The notes under the pieces were generated by a model. It searched no databases and was not told where the DNA came from. It saw only the letters and a program-made list of their open reading frames with translations. A stretch of 60,000 bases of DNA. It comes from Phoronis australis. Lineage: Eukaryota; Phoronida; Phoronidae. The number at the start of each line of letters is the position of its first letter. Positions within the stretch are counted from its first letter, which is position 1. The stretch lies in contig NMRA01000090.1 of NCBI GenBank assembly GCA_002633005.1, forward strand, positions 300,752-360,751, written 5' to 3'. Positions 1 through 11,900 of this stretch are shown here, piece after piece. The position numbers and the translations under genes are program-made.

Positions 1-2728
1 CCATGGTGTAAAACGTAACACGAGCTTAGGCTAACAAACTGGGGCCGAAAGCTCGTTCATGAAATACAGTTGCAAGAAGAATTTTTCAAATATTACCAGT
101 CCAGTTTGAAGTATTTGCTTTGGCTTGGAGATTACATCCAATGTAATGTTTTGCATGGATTTTGATGACCTTTGAGAATTTATGTAAAATTATTTTATTT
201 GCTTTAGAGTGGGAGCCCTGAAAGGGCTGTTTATTCCCATTGGGAACGTGGAAGAGCCGGGAGAACAAAGAGAGGTGTAAGAGTAAGAGGAGGTAGACGA
301 AGGAGAGGGAGGTCAGTCGCTATAGCTACTACATGTCCAGCCTGAGTGGCCTCAGCTCAGCGTGGTCTACAAAGTTATGCACCTCGTCAAGCTGACGTAC
401 AGGTACATTATCATGAATACTAAACAAGTGAAAAAAACATTTCAAAAGCTCTAGTTCAGAGAAGCACTTATGACTTGTATTAATACAGAACATCCTACAG
501 TTAACAATCTATGTTGCGATGCCTCTTGAAGAAATTTGGAGCAGGTTTTCACGTGGTTATGATGCAAAATAAGATGTGACCTCAACTACTAAACAAAATT
601 CCAGGGTCTTCTAGTGGTGAGCTGAGCTTGTACCCAAGTGAATTAGGATACAAGATGGGATAAATATCTTCTTTCCGTAATTCGTGAAAAATCTCTTCTA
701 ATTTTCAGAAAAGAATAAATGCAATGACCAGTGAGCAATTGTGACACCGTTTGGAGAAGGTGGTAGAAAGAGAGTGCTGAGCCTTTAACAGAAGAAGAAA
801 TTCAAACGTCGCTGTGACATTCCTTGCAAGAAACGTGGATGAGATTTGCAAGGGAAATGAGCTGTGTCATAAAAACGATGAATTTGCTATCGTGCTTAGC
901 TGACAGTTTATCAGTTGTCTCATAAATCTAATCCTGTGGGCACCACCCAAATCTGTAGCAACGTGTCGTCATCGTCTTCATCTTGGTTACTATCGACGCT
1001 ATCTCATGCAACTTCCTCCCCACCAAAGTCTTCATCTCCAAATCCGACATCCCTAATATCCACATAATCAGGGATACTTTCTTGACTGCAACAAGTGATT
1101 CGTTGCTGTCCATGTAGGCTCTCTAGTACACTGAGCTATTAGGACCAAATGTCATTGGAATATGTGTCTATATTATATACGTAAACATAAGCACTAACAG
1201 TGTCGGCATGGAATAGTAATTATGTATTTTTTAAATTGGATAACTAATAATTCATATAGTTATGTTGTATTTAAAGTCATCCTCGGATACAACATTCTTT
1301 AGCCTGTAATATAGAAATTCAAAAATGTTCAATTGTTTAGCATTGGTCAGTCTGTATTCATTGGATTTGAGCACATATCGCTTAACTACGATTAAGGTAT
1401 GGTATATGTAAGCCGAACCATGTACGACGTGGTTTCTATACTTAAAACTCAGTGCACACATTTATGACTTGATGTCAAATACTACCACAAATTTTATGGA
1501 TTGTTTATGCTAATTCAATTATAAAAAACTTAAAATCTCAACCATTTCAACTTCGTCTTCAAATATAAACTTTTGAATTGTACAGCAATCCCTTTCAGAA
1601 AAGAAAAATGTCAAATTCTGTACAAATAAATGTGGCTGCAAAAGCACTCCGTGAATTCCACTCTGCACACATTATATTCGAATAAGTTAGGAATACCAAC
1701 TTTGCCGCCTCGTCTCGTCGTGTTTTGTAAATTCCTGCGGTTTTGTTACGAAGCACCGTCCTCAGACGTATAGTGTCTAAGTGTGATAGTTCGGATGAGG
1801 AAAATGATCAAATCTCCAGTAATGGACAATTATGAAAGATCACAGATACAAGCAGAAAGCACTTATGTATAGAGCACAGTTATGTCCAGGCATAATAATC
1901 ACAAGTAACATAAATAAGTGCCTAGAGCACAATAAGCTGATAGCCGCTCGACAGATCCAAGTCGGGCGTTATCGAGTAGGCAGTATTAATAGAACACAAC
2001 CAATGTCTGCATCACTGAGTCAGATGTTTGTCGAATGTCTGTGCGCGCATTTATCATAAGTGGGAGGGAGGGGGCGTTGCCATAGAGATTTTTCTTCGCA
2101 CTTATTTCAATAAGCGAAAATTGTGTGACTTTTTGATGGAAATTCCTTCTCAGGGGAAAGTGGATAACTCTGTAGAAGAGGTTGCAAAAAGGTACTTTTG
2201 GCAGGAATTGTTTAAAACGTGCTTTTACGAGTTTTCGCGGTTCATGCTACTTTAGAACAGACATGCACCTGTTTTATTAGAACAATGCGTTTACTTCCAT
2301 AGCACAACAGGTGTTTGAGGATGAAACCTTGTTTTGAAATGCAAATCTTCCCATAGCTTTTCTATAAGTCAATATTGCATATCAAACAAACCTGAGGTCC
2401 ACTTGTTTCTGTTGTAGAGAACTGCAAAGACAAGTATTCTTCCTGCGGAAAATATACCGGAATGACGTGTCTTGTTGACGAAAAGTGGGTGAAGGAAAAC
2501 TGTGCGCGCACTTGCAGGAAATGTGATTGAACAGCACTGCCTTTCTGAAGACCTTAGACCCTGAAGAACAGGAGAGTTATTGTAATATACATGTACGATA
2601 AATAATTAAGAACGTATTTTGGTTGAAATCTAACGAATTTATTGTCAGCACGATCTTTATGAAAATTAAAGTACATTTTACCCGCAATGCTGTACATGGT
2701 TAGCACACTTTCCGTTATGCAGAACTTG
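1..2728. other. No supported gene; left flank
   Basis: Only short open frames without recognisable domains are visible on either strand. The stretch is AT-rich, and I see no splice-consistent exon, RNA gene or clear repeat. It lies downstream of the 3' end of the minus-strand WSC/EGF gene, so it is probably intergenic. Confidence 0.5.
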
Positions 2729-4108
2729 TTAAAGGAGCATGCCACCCAAAAAACAACCCATTTTGTATCAATTTAGATCGAGTAGTTCTACTCGATAACG
2801 GCACGTTCGGTTGCGTTACCTGACACCTGACGGCAGACGGAGGTGTTGAAATTATCCAATGACGTCATTGGTTTCGCACGCAGTCTGTTCAGCAGTTCAC
2901 AACACAGGTTACTGGTGTTAGCTTATCGCTTGAATTCATCGTTTAACACCAAAAATCATCACACTTCGATGCAAAACCCTTAAAAATACACAGAGTTTTT
3001 ATAAAAACGTGTTGTTGTATTTCGCTGTTCCCGTGATTTATTGGTATTTGGACACACGGTAACTTACAAAGGCGGCAGGCCAATTTACCAACTAGCAGGA
3101 GTTTGGGGTCTGTTCGGAGGTAAATTCGAAGTATTCTTCAGTGAAATACAGACAGGAGAACCTCGAGCTGTGTTGTTTAGACTCATAATTTTTTTAGTTC
3201 TAAACACACAAAACGCCTGTTATCCCGGCCAGAGGCTCTGAATCTGATCAGGCCCTTCGCGTCCGGACTGTTTCGCAACAGCTTTCTGTCAGCAAACACT
3301 GAATTAGCATGCGCTCACACGGCCTCGGTACCCGGTCAATTACCTTTGTTGCCGGCATCAAAAGCCGATAACGCAGTGGTTTATTCATTGCTGGCTTCTC
3401 AAAATTTGCACTCACGAATACTGCAAAGGCATCACAAATTGTATCTTATGAGACAGACTTTGTTTCTGTTTTATATAAGCATTGGCTAAGATGAGAATAA
3501 TTTATTTTGAAACAGAACGCAGAATAATACTAACGTCTACATGGCAACTCGCCCGGCGCCAATTCCGACTTAGTCAAGAGCTCATCAGAAGAAGACTTCA
3601 CGGATCGGATCGTTAGGTTTCACAGGCTATCAATTTCGAACCGGAATACACTGATCAAGAAATACTAGAGAGGTGCCATGAACATGCACAGGCAACGGAA
3701 CGTATGAATAGTTCTTTGGTCAGCCGGAATTCGTCAGAGAAATCACTGTCGCCGAAATGCCGGCCACAGACACGGAGGTGTTTCACGGCCTCATACTTGC
3801 TATTAACAACGTACCTTTCATTCTTCACTACCACGAGCCATTTCCTAAGCATTTCGGGCTCTCGAGGAAGTCGAAAAAACGATATACCCGCTGTCTTCGC
3901 AGCTGACAAGCGTGAACGATGCACCACGATATAGCGGCATTCACTCTGCAGACGAACCACTGACGTCGCTGCGTCGTTTCTCACCTTCCTCACAGGTTAA
4001 CGCGACACCTCTCGGCAAGGTGAGGTCGACCGTATAAGAGGCGATGTGTATATAGACCGATTAAGACGGTAAAAAAGAATAATTAAATCGGGTGGCATTC
4101 TCCTTTAA
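2729..4108 (-). mobile_element. Kolobok-like DNA transposon with THAP ORF (element 1)
   Basis: The ends are inverted: the left reads TTAA then AGGAGCATGCCACCC, and the right reads the complement of TTAA then AGGAGAATGCCACCC. TTAA at 2729-2732 and 4105-4108 fits a TTAA target duplication. TTAA targets, short RRG-type termini and a THAP-bearing protein are known features of the Kolobok superfamily. The element is about 1.37 kb. The only coding remnant I recognise is the THAP ORF on the minus strand, with no DDE transposase core, so it is probably non-autonomous or internally deleted. A direct-orientation copy of its left half lies at 58941-59480. Confidence 0.7.
3655..3993 (-). CDS. THAP-domain ORF of Kolobok-like element 1 (degenerate)
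   Basis: This is an open frame of 112 codons inside the TTAA-flanked element. It carries the THAP zinc-finger signature: GISFFRLPREPEMLRKWL, followed by VCGRHFGDSDF (Cys-x2-His plus the DF tail). THAP domains bind DNA through a C2CH zinc site. The N-terminal Cys-x4-Cys pair is incomplete: one Cys (in SECRY) is visible and the second is replaced, so zinc binding may be lost. The frame ends soon after the domain, with no transposase. It could be a decayed transposase N-terminus or an exon that splices onward. Confidence 0.6.
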   Translation of the reverse strand: MRKVRNDAATSVVRLQSECRYIVVHRSRLSAAKTAGISFFRLPREPEMLRKWLVVVKNERYVVNSKYEAVKHLRVCGRHFGDSDFSDEFRLTKELFIRSVACACSWHLSSIS

Positions 4109-4150
4109 AGACACTTTTGTTTTCGTTGTTTATTACCATTCCGTTGCTAT
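4109..4150. other. Short spacer between Kolobok-like element and fold-back
   Basis: No feature is seen in this AT-rich spacer. Confidence 0.4.
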
Positions 4151-4537
4151 CCTCGGAACAAAGTTCAACATTCAACAGACCATAGGTAAAGTAAATGACC
4201 AAAAGACAGGATTAAAAGACACACGATATTTCTAAAGTGGCTATGATTGCATTCGAGAAACCTATTGTGTATGAGCAGTAAACACGGTCCCGCCGCACGC
4301 TGCACTTTTTGCGTGACTTTCCTGTTACCCCATCTATTTGTCAGTCTTTGCAGTATTCCACACCTGCCGTGTCTCACTGTGTATGTTATTAGGTTTTGTT
4401 CTGTGGTGGTATTACTGCGACACTTTATTTCCACTTGATAATGAAACAAGTGTTTCGAAATATCGTGTGTCTTTTATCATGTCTCTTGGTTACTGAGCTA
4501 CCAATGTTCTGTTGAATGTCGAACTTTGCTCCGAGGA
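4151..4537. mobile_element. Penelope-like fold-back with hammerhead-like core
   Basis: Two inverted arms of about 85 bp (4151-4236 and 4450-4537) flank a unique centre of about 210 bp. The right arm begins with a TTGATAA-type core, a perfect 5-bp stem (GAAAC 4443-4447 with GTTTC 4452-4456) and then GAAA (4457-4460). This order resembles the CUGANGA, stem II, GAAA core of hammerhead ribozymes, which are known from terminal repeats of Penelope-like elements. No reverse transcriptase is present here, so this is probably a solo terminal-repeat pair. The ribozyme assignment is an inference; the inverted repeat is directly visible. Confidence 0.5.
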
Positions 4538-4539
4538 CA

Positions 4540-4573
4540 CACACTGTGTGTGTGCGTGCGTGCGTGCGTGTGT
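4540..4573. repeat. (GT/GC)n microsatellite
   Basis: An ACAC run followed by alternating TG and TGCG units makes a short dinucleotide-type microsatellite immediately beyond the fold-back. Confidence 0.8.
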
Positions 4574-5648
4574 GATATTTCCAAAGTTTCATGAACATTT
4601 CTGATTGTTCGAATCAATCGTGAACGCAGCGATGAGCGATGGGGAAGAGAGAGTGGCAAATACTCATGCGATCGCGAAAGCACTGTGCTGTGGCTAAAAT
4701 TTAACTCTAACTTAAATGTTACGAAACTAATGCCATTCCTTGATTTTAATTCAATATCTTTACTGCATAAGAACTAAAAAATAGCATACACCGCCACCAG
4801 CACCACCTGCACACGAACAAGCTTACTACATGTATTTTAATAATTAATATTTACATGTGCATGCTTATATTTCACTTTTAGTGGCAGGAAATGGTTTCTA
4901 TGTCCATGGTGGGAATTGTGATTATAGGAAAACGAAAGACGAGGTTGGATACATTATGTTCCCAATAATGTTTGGGTATTTCTGATTGCCGATCCAATGT
5001 TACTTTGAATGATGCACATGTTCTGCTGTGCCGTCATTCGTATTGGGGTCAATTTCATTTAGATACTTCCGGACATCAGTTTGATTAGCCGGGATATCAG
5101 ACAGTTGATTGAGACAACGAGGTCCTAGAGTTACTGAACAGGAGGCTGGTAACAGTAGTGGAAACCGTTGCCTCAGTAATGAAATCTCTTCGGCGGACGA
5201 AGCCTCCATGATTTACTCACGAGCCAGTGCCTTAAAAGGGCACTGTAGTAGAAATAATGCAGCAGTAAACCGGTTCTAACATACAAATAAAACTGCTTTT
5301 GAGCGCTAAACAAAAGCTCATTCGTTGTTATTGCCAAAAGACTGAAATCCTGACAGGGATCGCTAATTGGCCGATATGTCAGTGACGTGGCTGGTGGGGT
5401 CTCGACTGTTTGTCAGATCATACACTATAGATAACAAGTATCTATGATCATATATTGACTAAACGCTAAAATAGGAGACTGTGGCTTTACCCCCACCAAA
5501 CACGCCACAAGAAGTGCAGCGCTCCAAGCAGGGGATTTTTTTTAGCTTCGTTAGCGAATACAAGTTTATTTTTTTGCTGCTGAAGTATTTGTGAAATTAA
5601 TCGCTCTGGTACCAACTAGTCTTTTTATAATATTTTTTGTGATTTTAA
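4574..5648. other. 3' flank of WSC/EGF gene; nothing else supported
   Basis: AT-rich DNA with only short meaningless open frames. It contains the region downstream of the likely cleavage and polyadenylation site of the minus-strand gene. Confidence 0.4.
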
Positions 5649-5654
5649 TTTATT
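5649..5654 (-). terminator. Candidate polyadenylation signal of WSC/EGF gene
   Basis: AATAAA on the minus strand, about 105 nt after the stop codon at 5756-5758. It is the first canonical hexamer downstream of the last exon. Its role is inferred from position only. Confidence 0.4.
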
Positions 5655-5755
5655 AAATATTTACGTATATGAAGATGCTGTACAAAATCAATGATTTTTT
5701 CTGATAACAACGAGGATACATGACAAATACATTATTATAAACAGTCGGACAATGG

Positions 5756-5906
5756 CTACTTCAGACAGCTGTATGTAGCACGAGCTACCCTTTCTCGGCG
5801 TTTATAAGTCTCGTCTCTGATCGTTTTGTCTGGACTGATGATAACCGTGCCAATCTTCTTTGCTTCTGAGTCATCTTCCTTATGTGTAACCCACTTGCTC
5901 TTTTTT
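5756..5906 (-). CDS. WSC/EGF gene exon 7: cytoplasmic tail and stop
   Basis: The exon follows a TATTCTCAACAG acceptor and enters in phase 2. The joined codon gives Lys, then KKSKWVTHKEDD and on to VARATYSCLK and a TAG stop. The 49-residue tail starts with a basic stretch directly after the TM exon, as expected for a stop-transfer signal. It is highly charged, with two Tyr and several Ser/Thr that could be phosphorylated, but no recognised signalling domain. The 3 kb intron before it holds LINE and repeat debris. Confidence 0.8.
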
Positions 5907-8900
5907 CTGTTGAGAATACAAATCATGAGTCTTCCTAGATTTACATATGACAGACAGACAAACAAACACCAAAACGTCAATTAAAATGGAAAGATACTGT
6001 ACAAAAAGATTGCACAGCATTACATTAAAGAAGCAATGTTTGATGAATGTTTAGCCATTCACGCTGTTTTAAAAAAAATAAAAACTAACATCATGAAAAG
6101 CTTTGAAAACAAGATCTGAACGGACTGTCAACCGCTCACGTATCGTTGACATTACTGAAATTTGACAAACCACGAGCATTTGCGTTTCGTTGTAATTCAT
6201 ATTTTCACTTTGTGTGGGTTAGCACTAAGTGTTCGGCGATGTGACAAAAAGAGTTCACTAGTGAATTAGATACTTGATTTTATCCATACGCAATGGTTTT
6301 TTGTAAATTTTCCTTTATTTTTAGATTGTACGGGAATAAAACGAATTAAATGCCCCTGACGTCATTTTCAAGCGACGCACATGCAACATATTTTGCATAC
6401 AAACGTCGCTCGATACATCGTCAGGGGCGATCCATTATAATTTAAGGCTGATCACGCGACAACAATGAAAAACAGAAGGTCAATCACGAACAGCAGGACT
6501 TCAAACATGTTAACCCGGCAGATGACTACTGAACTGAGATAGTGCAAGGAAAACCCAATTTTCTACTGATACCAATAGTATACATGTATTTAAAGTGTAA
6601 AGATTCAGGTTTGCAAATGTGATCTTTGACCTATAACTTCCAATTGAAATATATAGAAACATTGCCTGACACCTGTGCAACGCGGTTGAAAAGCGTGCCT
6701 TTAAAAACTGCATGAGAAATATTTTGAAAATCAGACGACATTTGCACTAATTTGCCCATGAACAATACTTTACGGAGCCATAGTAGTACAATGAAAGTGA
6801 ATTAAATGAAAATTGTTGTTTATTGACGTCTAATTGTTGAAGTTGTAGAGTACAAGTTGAATGAAAAATTTTCAGAAGAAAAGGGCATTTAATGGTCCAA
6901 TAGCTGCCCCAAATGACCTCAAAGTGTGAGAATGAAACTCGTATGCATGTATGTCAAACCATGTAACTACATTTCTGCGACCCCTACCTAATGGTGAAAT
7001 TTGGAAATACCATTTCAAATATTTAACTGTTATTGAAATGAATTAACAAAACTAACGATGTGACTAGTTAATCCGATTAAACATTTATAAATCTGCTAAA
7101 GTGCACCAGTAATCAAATAAGTTTTTTGCTGGTGGCTCTATTCAACAAGATTTTGCACAGTGGGAAGTAAACACAGTCATGGTGCGATGCTATTTTGGTA
7201 CTGCTGTTTAAACAGGGGAATGCCAATGACCTTAATAATTATAAAGAAGTTTTTCTTCTGTCAGTGATTGGAAATGCCTGCCTAACTGATTGGGCTATGC
7301 AGAAAAAAATATATGAATGCCAAGCAGGGTTCGAAAAGCGATATAGCACTGTCGACAAAATTATTCAAAAGTAACCAAGCATACAAGAGCATCGTTTCTT
7401 CTGTGCATTCATTGATTTTCTAAAGCATTTGATAAAATCCCCGATCAGTTGCGTTAGCTCAGACTATAAAAAAATAGAGTTCAGACATGGATATTTTTAA
7501 AAAATTAACAATCAATTTATAGCAAACTCCGGTCGTGTGTGAGAACACAGGTTGGTATAATTAATGTTTTGATTGCAGCATTGGCACTATGTAAGGTTGC
7601 AGGTTATGCCCTCTTTTGTTTACATTGTATCTGAATGAATTTGTAGAATGTATCCATTCTAGTACTGGCGATGACATTTTTCTCAGTCAACATGTCTCTG
7701 ATATAAAAGTATTGTTATATGCCGATGATATGGCCTTGAATGTTTAACTGCAAAAGAACTATTGTGCGCCTCTAGCTGTTTGCCTGCGTGTCCGCTACGG
7801 GGTAGAAAATACGCAGATATCATTTATCACTGGTTGATATAACCTCGGCAGTTACTTTACAACAAAGAAAGAAAATGGCGAACTGAGAACGATTTTTAGC
7901 CTTGCCATGCAAGTGGCGTGACATTAAACATTTCGTTTCTGCAGTAATGTTGAATTGTTGCTTGCTTGAAGCACATACAATGCACACTCACATCTGGCCG
8001 ATTTAACTAGTGTGTCGTTCATGCTGTGTGAAGATACAGGACAGCAACGTAAACGAAAGTCAGCGACAGTAGAAAAATGCATTCCAAAAAGGCTCAACCA
8101 CAATTTTCCGATTCACATTTCTTGAACATGAACTAATCACTGTACAACAGACCATAAACTATATCCACATTTACACTTCCTCCATCAGTCATGTCAGTTT
8201 ATTTACATAAAACGCCAGCTGTTGAGAATTTGACCAGTTAATCAGAAATGCCGGTGTAAAATATCCGAGGACGTTAATGTCTTAGTTAATTCGCAATTTT
8301 GAGCTTGGCAACGCTTCCGAAGAGTACCAGTAATAACTTTTTAGAATATGTGTTGTTTCCTTCTGATACGACCTTGCCATCAAACCTTATTAAAAGTTTA
8401 GCCAGATGACTATAATAGTACAAGTACCACCAGTACTAGTACTACTTCGACTAATTGTACTACCATTAATACTGATATTACTAGTATTACTATTACTTTT
8501 ACAAATAGTACTGTCATTGCTTTTACCAATAGTTCTAATACTACAAGTACTATTTCTTTTTCTACTAATGGTACTAATTGTAGCAATTGTACTTGTTTCA
8601 TCTTTTTCACTGACTACGCCGTGTCACGAAGTTTCTTTGACGTCTAGCTCATGTTTGTTTACTGACACAGTTATATGTTCATACCATGGCATTTCGTTTT
8701 AAGAAAGTTACCAAGTAACTTATGGCGAGAATACTTATGTGATCTAAGTCAGTACCAAGTGAAGAAACAGGAACAGTTAATTTGCCAAAACAATTAGAGA
8801 CAAATCAAAGTTTCTTCTATAAACAGTACTAATACTACCAGTACCACTATTATCAACAAATAGAGACAAAACTTACTTTTCAGCAAGGAACAAGAATAGG

Positions 8901-11900
8901 AAAATGATAATGGCAAAACACACTATGGATGCAGTTAGGGACACCAATATTATATCGATTTTCGTGAAGAAGTATTCTCTTGTCCATTCTGAAATAAAAC
9001 GAATAATGAAAATTGGGTTCTTTATTTCCTCAGATAGGATAGTTCTTGAATAAAGATCTCCTTAGATAGTACGTTATTGATATTCCGCCAAATACGAATT
9101 AAGGAAGAGAACATTTTTTTCTAGCGCTGATACATCAGCAGAACATCGTGACATATACCACAAGTTCATTTTCTTCAGCCCGCTCATTTCGATCATAGAC
9201 ACGCGCGACGTACGGAAACACGACACCAGGCGAAAATGATTTATAACGAAACGCACTTGCTTCCTTTATGACACCAGGCTCTTAAGTCGACCAAAAATAA
9301 TATGTTATGAGTGGTTTTCGTTTTGTATAAAATGTTAATAGCTGAAACGATCACGAACATTTCATCTTGAATTTACTTCCATAGCGTTTAGCTTTAATTT
9401 TAGTAAACAATTGATCGAAAATTGGAACTACCTTTATTACTTCCTTCCTCACAGTCACGCCCACGAGTCCCACGTTTACAAATGCATTTGAAACCGTCTG
9501 TTAAAGGAACACAGACGCCGTCATTACTGCATGGATTGCTGGCGCATTTGTCTTTCGTCGGTTTCGCTTCGTTATTTCGTGGAGCACTACATCTGTCCCC
9601 CTTAAAATCTGCGCTAAAATACAGCAAATTCAGGTTTAAGTAGTAGGTGTTATATCAGGAATGATATGAGCCACGTCAAACTGCATTTTGCCGCCGTAAA
9701 TATTCAATTCTTAACTGCAGTGCAGCCTCATCTGACCATGAATTGTTACCGACTGAGCCAGCAACTCAAATCACAGGCAATTAGTACGTACGCAGTTTAT
9801 AAACTCGGAATTAAAGGGTTGACAAACTGCACTAAATTTTACAGCGTTTCCTTGGATTGCTGATGGTTTCGTTGTTCTTGTTGGTTAGGAAAATGAATAT
9901 TGTGACACCAATTTTATAAAAAAGTGTAATTCTCTTTTTGTTTGTAGTCATCTAAACACAGCGGAATGCAGCTTTAACAAACAACAGAATAAATTACAAA
10001 TTAAATCAACTAATCCCAGCATCGCAGTAGAAGACAAGACTATAGTTAGTCTCCCTTTGTTCCCCTACAACGGCGTGTGGTCCGCTTCTTAGACTAAATC
10101 ATTTCGAATGTAAATTTCACAACTATAATTCCGATGAAATTATTAATTTGGCTATTCCAAAACGGCTCATAGATAACTGCTAAGTGTTTAGAGTGGACAT
10201 TTTTTCCTTTTTGAATATGGGGCTGAACTAGGCCCGTCTTCACTACAGTGGAGATCGATATGTCACAACCCGTCAAGCAAAACAGTGCGTCTAGAAGCCA
10301 TAACCGTTCACCGTTGTTGTGCACTGTTCATACCCAAACTGTTACACGTCTCAAATAGTCACAACTTTAAAACTGTGACCTTTTTATGTGGGCCTGTACT
10401 ATTGTGCAGGCCCAACATAATTTACAAAACGATATTTCGAGACACATCTCATCTTCAGGCTACTATTGTTGTGCGTTTCACTGTGAACTAGTAGTAAATA
10501 GTAGCCTGAAGATGAGATATGTGTCTCGAAGTATCGCTCTGTAAATTATGTTACCTACTGATGCCGATTGGATTTTTATTGCACTGTTGTGATGTTAACA
10601 CAAAATCTCTATTTAGAGAGTTTGAAAGAACTGAAATTAAACTCGTAAAACATATCAAAGTCTTCAACGAAATATGCACACGTATAAATACATAAATATA
10701 TATAAATTAATATATATAACAGCTTATTATTTAAAATGACTTATTCTTATTAAAATGACATAGGCAAAAATTTGAATTTCGGACCTCAAAAGCGAGGCCC
10801 CTATATTAATACAGAGGGCCTCGCCGAAAGGGTCGAAGAGCGGGGCTAACTATATTAATATAGAAGGCCCCGCTCTCCGACTGCTTTTCGGCGGGGCCTC
10901 CTCCTTTATTAATATAGAGGGCCCTGCTCTCCCGCCGCCTTTCGTCGAGGCCGCCTATATTATTATCACGGGCCTCGATTTTGAGGCCTGAAATTCATTT
11001 TTATGCCTACCGTGCAAAACATTTCATAATAAAACAGTTGCTGTACTTCGACAAGACTTCAGGCATCCAGACAAGTAAATTCAAAATCATAAACGCTATC
11101 GTGTATGATACATGAAACAAGAACAATGAGTTTAAACATGAATACAAATACACAAAACGTACCGAGAGTGGCGTAGGTGAAGTAATATCACACGAGACAT
11201 TATTTCGCGTATCGACGGCAACCAATTCCATTCACGGCATATTGAAGATGAACGAGTTTTAAAACGGATCATTCATAATAATGTTAAGACCGCTAAACCA
11301 GAAGATAGCCTTTCGTTAATTATACATTACCAAAACCATAAAACTAAAGATCTTGTGATTAAAACAATATGTGCACTAAGTAATTCCGAATGTTGGCCAA
11401 AACTGACTTGATTTATCAGTTCAATGGCCCTCACAACGATTGTATTCGTTCAAACACTGATTGCTCAAGATATGTTGGCTATAACAATTGCACTTCATGC
11501 ATTTACAAAATGGATCCATTAAAGATCACTTTCAAACTCTCCACAAAAAGAAAATTTCCCGTTCAGATTTTGTTAACAGTATTATTGTCAGGTATTTCGA
11601 ACGTGACTCCTTTCGTTTGAAAATTATCGAAGCTTTAATAATAAAAACTGAAACTCCTGACATAAATTCCCAAGATACTGGGTTCCATCGTATCTTGTCG
11701 TTACAAAAATAATGTCCATATATTGTAATACCTGTGTATTTCATTAAAATTTGCAACATTTTATAGTACATTGATTTCCATGACAATTCCTTCTGAAATT
11801 GCGCTCTTATATATGCTACCTTATATTAGTGTTATTAAAAAATCATTGTTCTTGTTTCATGTATCATACACGATAGCGTTTATGAGTTTAAATTTATTTG

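Noticed and set aside
8406-8702. 98-codon hydrophobic ORF resembling a membrane protein
   Set aside because: It is the translation of an ACT/AGT-rich satellite; the opposite strand is equally hydrophobic.
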